Source: Owenia fusiformis
Lineage: Eukaryota; Annelida; Polychaeta; Sabellida; Oweniidae
DNA: 64,000 nucleotides
Reading direction: 5' to 3'
Assembly (NCBI GenBank): GCA_903813345.2
Contig: CAIIXF020000002.1
Location: forward strand, 2,702,001-2,766,000
The notes under the pieces were generated by a model, which was given only the letters and a program-made list of their open reading frames with translations, was not told the DNA's origin and did no database searches. Position 1 is the stretch's first letter. Each line of letters begins with the position of its first letter. Positions 22,747 through 33,000 of the stretch are shown here, one piece after another. The position numbers and the translations under genes are program-made.

Positions 22747-23560
22747 AAATATGGTTGGCCCAACAATGAACCAACGTTGGGCCAACCATATTTTCCATCG
22801 GTGGGCCAACGTTGGGCCAATGGACATAGCGACGGTGGGCCAACCACGTCAGCCAACGTTGGACCAACAGATACGTAATTGTTTGGCCAACGTTGGCCCA
22901 TCAGAGTTGTCGCCAGTGGGCCAACGTTGGGCAAACAACTACGTATCTGTTGTCCCAACGTCGGCTTGAGCGGTTGACCCAACGTCATTTTGTCCAGCGG
23001 GCTAACATTGGTCCAACAGTGGCAAAAAAATTATATTGGCCCAACGTTGGTCCAATGTTGGCACAGATAGCACACCGCCAGTGGGCCAACGTTGGGCCAA
23101 CGACTACGCATCTGTTGGCCCAACGTCGGCTTGAGCGGTTGACCCAACGTCATTTCGTCCAGCGGGCCAACGTTGGTCAAACAGTGGCAAAAAATTATGT
23201 TGGCCCAACGTTGGTCCAATGTTGGCAAAAAATTATGTTGGCCCAACGTTGGTCCAATGTTGGCTCGACAGTGCTTTAGTGCTAATGGCAATGTTGGCCC
23301 AACGTTGGCCTTGCAGAGGGAACAGATAGGTGGGTGGCCCAACGTTGGCCCAACAGTACTTTAGTGCTACCAAGATATCACAACGACGTTGGGCCAACGT
23401 TGGTCCAACATTGGCAGCCACCAAAGAACCAACGTTGGCCCATTTTTGGCCCACTATTGACACAATTTACTTCGGTGAGCCAACGTTGGACCAACAGATA
23501 CGTAATACGTAATTGTTGGGCCAACGTTGGCCCATCAGAGTTGTGCTATCTGGGATTGTT
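22747..23560. repeat. Array of GGCCCAACGTTGGGCC-type palindromes
   Basis: More than twenty near-copies of TTGGCCCAACGTTGGCCCAA occur, each self-complementary around AACGTT, separated by short variable linkers. A higher-order unit of about 169 bases is visible: CAGTGGGCCAACGTTGGGC at about 22913 recurs at about 23082 with the same following sequence, including GCTTGAGCGGTTGACCCAAC. TACCGAAGTAAA (about 22738) and TTTACTTCGGT (about 23467) lie inverted near the edges. All six frames are open over long runs and yield Asn-Val-Gly-Pro-Thr pseudo-repeats, which I do not treat as genes. Confidence 0.88.
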
Positions 23561-24830
23561 GGCTCCCTGGTATTAGCAGCAACCAATGGCCACCAATAGC
23601 GACGTTGGCCCGACGTCTTTGTGCTATCTGGGGTTATGACTTTATTTGGTTTGCTATCTGAGTTTTTAGGGTCATTTACTTGTACACTGTGATTATCATA
23701 TCGTTCATTGCTGTTGTAGTAGTTTGATGGTCTTCCGGAGTAATTGTTTCCTCTTGATCTTCCTCTTCCTCGATAGTTGTTTTGACCTCTGTTGAAACGG
23801 TTGTTGAATTGTCCTCTGCCATAACTGTTGAAATTCTGTTGTATGTTTTTCATTTCCTTTATTTCATTCAGTTCATTCTCCATTTTGTTTTGTTTTTCTA
23901 GTAAGGTCTTCATCATACTGTGTAGTGTGTTGTTACTATCAACTGTGTTTGCTGTAGTCTTTTTCGTTTCCATGGAGTCACTCTGCTTTTCGTTTAGTTC
24001 GTATTGAAAAGCTGTTTCTCTCAATGTATGGAATGTAGTTGAACTGTTATAGTCTGAGATTCCTCTTAATTCCCATCTCATTTTAGGACAGTATACACCT
24101 TCTATTAGTTGCTCTTTTAACAGCTTGTCTTCATCAACCTTTTCATCTTGATTTTGTTTCACAATATCCATTTACTTCATTAAGACTTGGGTATATTGAG
24201 CTATTGTCTCATTTGGATGCTGCTTTCTAGTATAGAATTCTGTCATTGATTTATGATAAGACTTGTGTATTCCGAAAACTCGTTGTAGTGTTTTAAATAT
24301 CTCAGTAGGTGTTGGGTTTGTCAGGTATCTTGCTTCTCTTCTAGGATTTGGACCTAGATGATATACAACAAAGTCTTCTTTTTCCGAGTTGTACCATTGT
24401 AGCATCCTCAATCCAGTCATAGATATCCTAATCTTCGTTTCCGATGAATTTATTCAATTTCGGTTTCTTCGATATACTTCTGTATACTGCGTATTATTTG
24501 AACTAGTTTCTGGTGTACTACTAGCGCTTTGAGTGTCAGCTAAAGTTGTTCTATCTGGTATTTCTTCATCCAAGTACTTATTTTTGAGGATCGCCAACTC
24601 TTTTTTCCATATTTATCATTCTGAGAAGTTCGCTTCTTTTTACTCTCTCTTCTTTATCGAGGGTTTCTGCCATTTCATCCATCGCTCGATCAGCCTCAGA
24701 TTTATGATCCTTTGTAGTTGTTTTTCTTTTTCGGGTCCTCTTGGCGCAATGTTTCAGCCATTTCATCTATTATACGTTCTGCTTCAGCTTTAATATCGCT
24801 TGGTATTACTCCATCTTGTGCTTCAGCCAT
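23561..24830 (-). pseudogene. Ty3-type retrotransposon gag, broken
   Basis: Read on the minus strand from MAEAQDGVIPSDIKAEAERI (about 24830) this looks like a Gag structural protein that packages element RNA. An N-terminal charged region contains two RAMDEMAETL-like repeats. A capsid-like region follows with MLQWYNSEKEDFVVYHLG, HPNETIAQYTQVLMK and LLKEQLIEGVYCPKMRWELR. The C-terminus is Arg/Gly/Asn-rich (RGQFNNRFNRGQNNYRGRGR) with no CCHC knuckle visible. There are at least two frame breaks before 24420 and a stop at about 24172. The 3' end runs into the palindrome array, and no protease, reverse transcriptase or integrase follows, so pol is missing. LTRs were not identified. Confidence 0.7.
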
Positions 24831-25409
24831 TTTGAAATATTAACGTAAAATAGTCACTTAAAATAGTCGCGTAAAATATTCACTCTGATTCCGCACGCGC
24901 CGAAAATAATATAAGAATGTTTAGAAGACAAAGTAAAAAAACATTCAAATTTTTAAGTTCAAGTTCTTCTAGTGAAGGCTAGACATGTAGTAATTAATAT
25001 AAAGTACCAAGTATTACTGACATATACTGGTTATCAGTTGGTTACCTCGTATTAAATGTAAAATAGATGTCTCTATATAGATGACATGTACGCAATACGT
25101 TCACTACCCTTGTATCATATGTAAAATATTGTATTCAGCAACTCTGCAGTGATCAATATGTATATTCATTCAATAACCTATCTGAAGTGTTTCGTATATA
25201 TACTATGGGTTTAATTATATCCCTACAATTACTAATTGGTGTTGTTGCTCTGCATATTAACAGTCCTTCATGTAATGATAAAGGTGTACACCAACTGTTC
25301 ACTGTCCCTGTTTTAGTACAGGTAAGTCATATGAACTCAAAATGTTATTTGCTATGCAAGTGTCTCTATAGATGGAGTTCAGATAAATGATAATGTTTAA
25401 TGTTCATTA
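24831..25409. other. Upstream region of the broken gag
   Basis: This would be the leader or LTR region of the gag element on the minus strand, but I could not pair it with a second LTR. Short direct repeats (TAAAATAGTCNC) occur at 24849-24880. Otherwise it is AT-rich non-coding DNA. Confidence 0.35.
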
Positions 25410-25578
25410 AGATGGCGCTCTATTATAGTGATAATTCAATGTCCATATAGATGGCGCTCTATTATAGTGATAATTCAATGTTCATATAGATGGCGCTCTA
25501 TTATAATGATAATTCAATGTTCATATAGATGGCGCTCTATTATACTGCTTAATGTTTCCTATAGATGGCGCTCTGTTT
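25410..25578 (+). repeat. ~39-bp tandem repeat with GATGGCGCTCTATTATA core
   Basis: Five GATGGCGCTCT cores occur, the first four followed by ATTATA(G/A/C)TG-like sequence, AATTCAATGT and CATATA. The last unit is diverged (GATGGCGCTCTGTTTTTG). Confidence 0.85.
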
Positions 25579-26180
25579 TTGTTCATTTCTGAGGTCGCCG
25601 TAGAAATCAACTGGCTAAACAAGATTGAATCATTATTTGTCAATGTTTCACGATCACTTTTCATTTGATATTACATCCTAGCACTATAAGTAGCATTTAT
25701 AAATTGCCCCGATGTAAATAAAATGAAAAAAAGTATTATTTATCAACAGAAATTTAAAATTCACAGTGCGGCTGCAGAGCGCAGAAATTCTGCGGCGAGC
25801 GTAGAAAAGCTACTGGCCGCAGAAATGATAGACCGCAAGGTCGCCGTAGGAAATGTGACTGGGGTGTAACTGACTAAACTACTAACTACCTTATCATGGC
25901 TTAGGGCTACTAGTGTAGTTGTCATGAGATAAAATTCATGGATTCCTTAAATGTATTTCCAATGGACATCCATGGTAAAATTTACAAAGGGAAACAATTG
26001 TAAAGAACACCCGTTGTAAAATTTGCAAAGGGAAGTACCCGCAGAACCATTTGTGAGGAATACCCGCAGTACCATTTGTGAGGGACATTTTGTCCAAAAT
26101 AAATAAACAAGAGAAATTTATAAAATATTTTATATTATATCGTATATTATATCAGTCAACTTCCTTATTGATCATGTATA
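25579..26180. other. Non-coding stretch with short local repeats
   Basis: A short GC-richer patch at 25765-25860 contains repeated GCAGAAAT/GCGGC words. At 25985-26090 there are paired repeats of GTAAAATTTRCAAAGGGAA and of CCCGCAGNACCATTTGTGAG. No gene was seen. Confidence 0.45.
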
Positions 26181-26358
26181 ATTTGCACAACTACCTTAAT
26201 GCTCAACTGCTATGTTGCACAACTACCTTAACGCTCAACTACTATGTTGCACAATTATCTTAAAAGAGTGACAACTACCTTAAAATATAGATTACAAAAG
26301 AGTGACAACTACCTTAGCATATAAACTACAAAAGAGTGACAACTACCTTAGCATATAA
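26180..26358 (+). repeat. Two adjacent tandem repeats, ~37 bp and ~36 bp
   Basis: First, TGCACAACTACCTTAAYGCT units repeat with a 37-base period at 26180-26260. Then AAAGAGTGACAACTACCTTA units repeat about every 33-36 bases at 26264-26358. Both share the ACAACTACCTTA core, so one may derive from the other. The array abuts copy 2 of the dispersed repeat. Confidence 0.8.
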
Positions 26359-26361
26359 ACT

Positions 26362-27801
26362 ATAAACAGGATCTTAAGAGGTTCTGGACAAATCATTTGA
26401 TTCTGGACTTGACATATTTTTTTTCCAACGAAATCACATCCAAGGGTTGAATTTTTATTGGATATTTAGAGAGCGAGTCCTGTATTGATTTCAATAAAAA
26501 GGTTAAAATAGAACGCTATTTGAGAGTTAATCTTATACTTTCATTACATTGATAAATTAAGGCAAATTCTGAAAAATTTTAAAGTGCATTTTTTATGAAA
26601 TATTATCCAAGTATTTAGATGAAACGGTCTTATTTAAATACAAATCATAACATGATGATGTTTTTTCATAAAATATTTCTTCAAGAAATTCAATTGAAGG
26701 CTCAAGATAAAACGAGCTAATTTAGGTGAAAACCCTTACATGATGATGTGTTTTCATGACTTCTTTCATAAAATTCCATCAAGGGGTGAAAATAAAATGA
26801 TCGAATTTAAGTGATTTAAGGATCACGAGGATAGGTTTTCTTGGATATTTTCTATGAAATCCCATCCAGTGGTCAAGGTAAAATTTTTATTTGGTATATT
26901 TGGTCACGTGTTCGAACCCATAGAACCATATAGGAACGTCATTTTGAATGTTACGTGATAAATCCATATAAGGCTTTTAGAACAATGTGGGGAAAGATGA
27001 GGGGAAACCCCTGACACCTGTTCACGATTTTATCCGAACGTTCATCGGATCATTTCGGTTTTTATGCACTTCATTATTTTACCGAAGTTTGCCGATTCGA
27101 TTCGTCGTATTTCGGAATATTGGGGACAATTTTATACTCCATTGGGAGTATTTTTAATCTACTTCTTATTACGAAGATTCCCGAACCTTGTTCGGATAAA
27201 TCCGGATTTTCTGACCTACTTCATCTACCGAGATTTAACGAGTTTACATTCGGCTCATTTCGGAATCCTGGTGACAATTTTATACTCCATTGGAGTATTT
27301 TTGATCTACTTCTTATGACGAAGATTTCCGAACCTTGTTCGGATTAATCCGGATTTTCTGACCTACTTCATCTACCGAGATTTAACGAGTTTACATTCGT
27401 CTCATTTCGGAATCCTGGTGACAATTTTATACTCCATTGGAGTATTTTTGATCTACTTTTTCTGGATTTTGCCCTACTTATTATATCTTTACAACAAGCA
27501 AATCAAAAAATTCGCCATGAACGGGTCTCGATCGACTAACCTAGAGCATGGAAGCTAGGCACGTTAGCCATGAGGCTAACGTGCAACCGATACGAAAGGA
27601 TAAAAGTATTATATATTTATACCGAGCGTCAATTCAAAATGATCTTCACTTTTGACTGCACGTAAATACAACTCGTCAGTTGTATCCAGAATAGATGAAC
27701 GCCTATGGTACTAGTGAATAACCAAGTCCCAGGCGAGTGGTTCGCACCCCACCGTGATATGTTATTTTTGCTTTTTTAATACGACAGAAAGGAGCAAGGT
27801 C
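26362..27801 (+). repeat. Dispersed ~1.4-kb repeat, copy 2 (most complete uninterrupted copy)
   Basis: It runs from AAACAGGATCTTAAGAGG to GACAGAAAGGAGCAAGGT. An internal tandem repeat at about 27100-27475 has 2.6 units of roughly 147 bases, each with GACAATTTTATACTCCATTG and TTTCTGACCTACTTCATCTA. Near the right end the sequence GTGGTTCGCACCCCACC resembles a tRNA T-arm or Pol III B box, and on the opposite strand GATCGAGACCCG is a second B-box-like motif. Similarity to copy 3 on the minus strand covers the whole unit. No transposase was recognised, so it is probably a non-autonomous element or SINE-like composite. Confidence 0.75.
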
Positions 27802-30800
27802 ACTGGCATGTAGCGGTCCCGATATCGATACATTCTACACGCAATAAAACCAGATACCTGCGTGTGATTAAAACTACATGTTAGAGCGTCGATATCCTAC
27901 AAATCCTATTTTTTCATAAAAATATTTTTTCATGAAATCCAATCGAAGGGTGAAGATAAAACGATCTTTTAGGTAAAACAGCTTAACATGATCTGGTGAT
28001 GTGTTTTCATAACTTTTTTCATAAAAGACCATTCTCGGTTTGGAGAACAAAGTTCGTCACTCTAATTGAGCGTTATCCCTGCTTCGGACAAACTTGATTT
28101 TTTTACATAATATAGATTTGAATGTCTTCTTTTGAATAGTCATAGTTTAATTTGGGTAATATTTCTAGATTTTTCATAAAAAAATTACTAGTGAAACACC
28201 CAACGTCGCTTTTATGATTCGTACCACTTTTTTTAACTTGGTGTATTGCATATTTCCGTGGGTTGATTTGAAAAAAAGACAAACAACGTATACATGAATA
28301 TGTCATAAGCATATAGTGAGATAATTGTTAGATTAGGTTTGCTATAAGTGACTTTAAAACAAAAAAATAAAAAACATTAGTTCACGTGTTAAAGTCCCAT
28401 TGACCACGACATCAAGGAAAATTGAGCTTTTTGTCATCAGACATCTTTATAGATGGAACTAGCTATGTACTACATTTTTAAATACACTCACATTGTACAT
28501 GTAGCTGTAATATCTAAGATGTTATTTTTATTGATGAAAAGATTCTTACATACTAAAGTTACATTAAAATATCAATTGCAATAGCCACCTGTTTTTAACA
28601 TCCCTTTGTCACTCATCCCTTAATTATCTCTGTGTATCTTAAACGTGTGTGTGTTCGATGTTGATAGCACCCGAGTGCAACCTAAGGAGCACATACAATA
28701 CATTTTGTGTATGCCCAGTCTGGCCGCCTTATATCTGCCTGCACCGAGAAATGGGCGTAGCTTTGACAATTAACGAATGATATAACGATATCACGGATTT
28801 CACCGAATGTTATTCATCCCTAAATAGCTTTTTTATTTAGTTTTATGATCCGACTGATGTTTCAATTTTTTGCAGTGACTCTGAAATTGCTGCGCCAGAT
28901 ATGACATCACAGCGACTCATTTTCCTACATTTAAATCACTAAACTAAATCAATTGAAACATAATCATTAAAGAATGAGGACCTTGTATTTTACTTTGGAC
29001 GAGGGTAGTGGCCATGTCTTGGCATGGCTAGTTGTGCATTAACGTTTGATACTGTTGTGCGGATAAAAATAATGAATATATGTTAAAGTAGCACTAAACA
29101 GATACCTTTAAAGTTAAAAGAATATAGTTACATTTAAAGAATGGGCCCAACGAATAGATATTGAATATAGGACTCGTTTGATGAAACGTTCGTTCTTTTA
29201 ATTCTAATAAACCTAGAAATCAATCAACGATTAAGTAAATTGACAAGACTTCATGTTCAAGTTGGCTGAATTTCGTGTAACTTAACTCTGTTATGTTTCT
29301 AGATTTTACATATGGAGAACAGAATTCGAAATCATAATCACAATCGTATTTTAAGGCAAATAGGCCATGAATATGCTTTTAGTTACACGGTGGATGATCA
29401 AATTAACACATTTTGGATGTTGAATTTCATTTCAAGTTCATTCGAATTTACGCATTATCGTGGGAAAGCCCATGGCATTATCCAATAAAATTGATATATA
29501 TACTGTCTAGGCTGAGACTAACATATATAATGTTATTTAATGTATTTAATATACAGGATATATCTGAGAAAGTTATGCAATATATCTACACGAGAAATAG
29601 TAGGGACCGAGGGTTGATATATTACCTTTACCTGTCGAAAATCGAGTATAAACTATGAGGATTAGATACGCATTGAATGTAATGGAACCGTCATGTAATA
29701 ATTAGAAATGATAATCACAATCAAATCATGAATATTTTATCTAGATTTAAAGTGCTTAAGATTTATTTTTAAAACTCAACCGAACTATTAACATTTAAAA
29801 GCACCGAACGAATTTTCTGGGGATTGCTGATGAGCGGGTGGGATGGGATGGGAGGGATAAAATGAAATACTAGATAAAATATTGATACCTTTACGCATGT
29901 CAATCTCAAATTAGAATGCATATATCATTATCTCTTTTATTCTTCTGTATTGTAATACGATAGTCTGATTATTGTCAATATCCTATACATGAAATAATGT
30001 ACAACGTGTATTCTACATTGAATAACAAACGAAATAAAACTCATCTTTGTACGAATTTATTTTTCATATGACACAAAGTAACATAACATTGTTATATGTT
30101 GCATTTACGACTACTACAGCAAATCAGAAAATTCGTACAATATCAAACGTAAGAGTTGTTCACAAATACATTGGTATTTTGATATGAGTATCATGTAGTA
30201 TTAAAATATTAAAATCATATGATCAGCAAGTTTATAAGCTTAATATTGTATTGTTTTTTATTTAAGTGTCGCATGCTTAATTTCATACATATACATCTGT
30301 ACAATCATCCAAAAAGCCTCGAGCCACCAATGGCTTATGAGACACTGCTAATCAAAATAAATCATATAATATTATATAATAAGATGCATAATATGAGTCA
30401 GTTGCAGAAATAGGATTATGAATAAAGCAAAGTTCATGACCTCTATTACGAACATTGTTTGATGAACTCGATCACTCAGTCAGTTGTTGAACATATGCAA
30501 ATGTGGTCAGGTTATAAATATAAGTACAATTTAAGTCCATGATATTTTCACATATTGAACATAACACTCAGTTCACAAAGAGATGTATACAAATCTAATC
30601 CACAAGTAGAAATGATTGTTTCATGCTGTTTATGCATTGTGTATAAACTGTAATCCAAAACATGAATAAAGTGGGCAAGAGGTGGTTGTATGATGGCCCA
30701 TAAAATCACATTATGTAACACCGGCACCCTGGTTCAATATAGTGCAGTGGCCCATGTTTGATATACGTACATCAAAACTCATGTTTTTTCAAGGAAAGAA

Positions 30801-30849
30801 GCTAGATTAGTGATATATTGAAAAATCAAACTACTATACCCCAATACTG
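27802..30849. other. Long non-coding stretch
   Basis: No gene, RNA or repeat with clear boundaries was recognised over about 3 kb. Around 27895-28040 there are further short fragments resembling the dispersed repeat (TTTTCATGAAATCCAATCGA). Open frames are short and lack recognisable domains. Confidence 0.4.
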
Positions 30850-31062
30850 TAGCCCGTATTTCTTTAAAAGGAATACAGGCTACAGTGAAGTTGCAAATGG
30901 AGGACCTTTGTTTATTTCCATAGTTCTGGAGGAATACTAGATTTTACATTGTATAGATTCATCGAGCAGTTTGCAACGCACTATCACCAGAAAAGTCCTA
31001 TGGAAAAGGACAAAGAATACCCGCTCTATTTGCAACTTAACTGTACCCTGTATTCTTTTTAA
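30850..31062. mobile_element. Small MITE-like element with inverted ends
   Basis: Read on the minus strand, the left end contains CATTTGCAACTTCACTGTAG then CCTGTATTCCTTTTAAA. The right end on the plus strand contains TATTTGCAACTTAACTGTAC then CCTGTATTCTTTTTAAA. A single similar end occurs at 56840-56930. The internal 100 bases are unique. Confidence 0.6.
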
Positions 31063-31890
31063 ATGTGTTCACGTGGTAGGGTAGTGTGATACTCCCTCTG
31101 CCTATGCCTACATCGTTTAATCTTTTTTTCATAGTATAACGCCTTATTAATACAACAGTTATTGAGCTGTTAAGAAAACATACTAACAAACAAACCACCG
31201 AGTTTAGAGTAAGACATATACATGTATTGTTCTATTATCAAATCATATATTGTGTCCCAATTCTAAAACGTTAACAGTTTATGGTGTACAATAAAACTAT
31301 TACTATTAACCACTTTAATATATTTAGACATAAAATATCAAGTTACTCATCAGCCAACAAATCTCAAAATATCGAAAAATGAAAAATACGAGGTACTTGT
31401 TCACTCAAATCTAGGAGTCAATTGGTAATGTGTACCTATAGATAGTTCTCAAAGTAAATGAGCAAAAGCGTAACATTTGTATGTAGCATGCTTCATAAGA
31501 CACTAAACTTAGCCCAAAAAGTAAGCGTGCATTTTGTTCCTGGCACTGATTGGTTAATAAGTGAATACAATCCGTTGAATGCACGATGCACTCAAAAGAT
31601 TAGCAGCTGGGAAAGGCTATTGAACAAAAAGTACGCTTTCGTACTCAAAAAAGGATTACCCTTTTACAACTTTGACAACTTTGAAGCATGAACTTCGGAA
31701 GATCTAACGGAATGTACTTACTGTTACCCTGTGGATCCCAGGGTTTTGATATGTTCTACAAAGTCATGCAAAGACAGACCATATATGCACTAAAAATATC
31801 TGTGACACTTGTATGATATGTATTCCACTTTGAACCACCATCTATTTCAATATTGTGAAAATATATATTTCCCAAATTATGAAATAAAGG
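31063..31890. other. Non-coding stretch
   Basis: No recognisable gene. The 77-codon frame at 31458-31691 shows no domain and I do not call it. Confidence 0.4.
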
Positions 31891-32310
31891 AGCTTGTATT
31901 CGCGAATGCCGCTAACGCCTGTCGGCTACCGGATAAACCTACTTTACTATTTTATGGGCAATTCATTAAAATATTAATGGAATATTGTCAGGTTCTTTTC
32001 ATATTTAAATGAGTCGCCCATAGAATGGTAGGTTAATCCGGAAGCTGAAATCTTCCATTCCCAAATCATAGTCTTAGCTTGTATTCGCAAATGCAACTAA
32101 CGCCTGTCGGCTACCGGATTAACCTATTATTTTACTGGAAACTCATGTCAATACGAATAGTACCTGCCACTATTCCATTCATATTTAAATGACTTGGTCA
32201 TATTATACTGGGTTAATCAGGTAGCCGGAAGGCGTTAGTTGCATTCGCGAATATAAGGTTAGCTTGTATTCAATAATGCAAGAAACGCCTCTCGGCTACC
32301 GGATTAAACT
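31891..32310. mobile_element. Cluster of two and a half related MITEs
   Basis: Copy A spans 31891-32065 and has a decayed right end. Copy B spans 32079-32258, with left end TGTATTCGCAAATGCAACTA and right end TAGTTGCATTCGCGAATATA forming inverted repeats of about 45 bases (ACGCCTGTCGGCTACCGGAT against ATCAGGTAGCCGGAAGGCGT). Copy C, 32261-32310, is a left end only. The middle carries the ATTCATATTTAAATGA segment also found in the MITE at 40121-40280, so they belong to one family. Confidence 0.75.
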
Positions 32311-32823
32311 ACCTCTGGAGTCATCGGGATTTTAAAGCGGCGTGCAAAGCGTAATCGGGTACACCCCAGTTCTCCGAAACCCATTACTCCGAAAAATAAA
32401 GTCATAATTTACCAGAGAAAGCGGGGGGCGTAGCTTACTTAAACTTACGTCAGTTTCATGCCATGTATTTGGCCAAATTAATGGCATGGACGCATTCTGT
32501 TATTCATAGATCTCTCTCTCACTTTGAATTGCATCCATTGCATGGCGTTACCAGAATGGCAGGAACGGGAGATTTATTTTACATTGTGATTCTAAAAAAA
32601 AGGTTATTAAAACACAATATATATTACGGAACAGTTTATCTTATCTTCTTCAATCTCTTTTATATAGGCAAAATAAAATGAAACATTTTGAAACAGATAA
32701 AATAATTTATCGCATAGAACTTTAAGAATAAAACAGTATACAAATTACGTTGTCAAAATATTTCGTCGCATTTAATTTCTTAGTCTCGGTCTCTTATCAA
32801 ATCGTAAAAGAATAAAACATTCT
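32311..32823. other. Non-coding flank of the palindrome
   Basis: No gene was recognised. It is single-copy relative to the right flank of the palindrome, which marks the outer edge at 32823/32824. Confidence 0.4.
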
Positions 32824-32829
32824 AGTAGT

Positions 32830-33000
32830 AATTCCCGGACCGCCTATATGGAGCGTTACTGGGGGAGGGGGAAAACTGCGGGAAATTTGAAAAATGGCGG
32901 GAATTTTGAATGTTTTCCGGCGCTGTGATTGGTCCGATCGAACACGTGACCACCGAGCGACCGTAATGAGTGACGTAGTGATGAATGATGTCCCCCTGAG
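32830..33000 (-). promoter_or_regulatory. Promoter-like GC-rich patch, left arm
   Basis: Read on the minus strand there are TGACGTAG-like (here CTACGTCA), GGTCACGTGTTC (E-box), GGACCAATCACAG (CCAAT box) and two E2F-like words, TTCCCGCC and TTTCCCGC, all within 150 bases of GC-rich, CpG-containing sequence. An identical copy lies at 49287-49457 in the other arm. No coding exon was recognised next to it. Function is inferred from motif clustering only. Confidence 0.4.

Noticed and set aside
22751-23576. Several overlapping frames rich in Asn-Val-Gly-Pro-Thr on both strands
   Set aside because: They arise because the palindromic GGCCCAACGTTGG unit is open in all frames; no start context or domain supports a protein.
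27064-27347. Hydrophobic frames that look like membrane proteins
   Set aside because: They cross the ~147-bp internal tandem repeat of a dispersed element and simply repeat with its period.
27690-27770. Genuine tRNA gene
   Set aside because: Only B-box-like words are convincing; no full cloverleaf or A box could be drawn.
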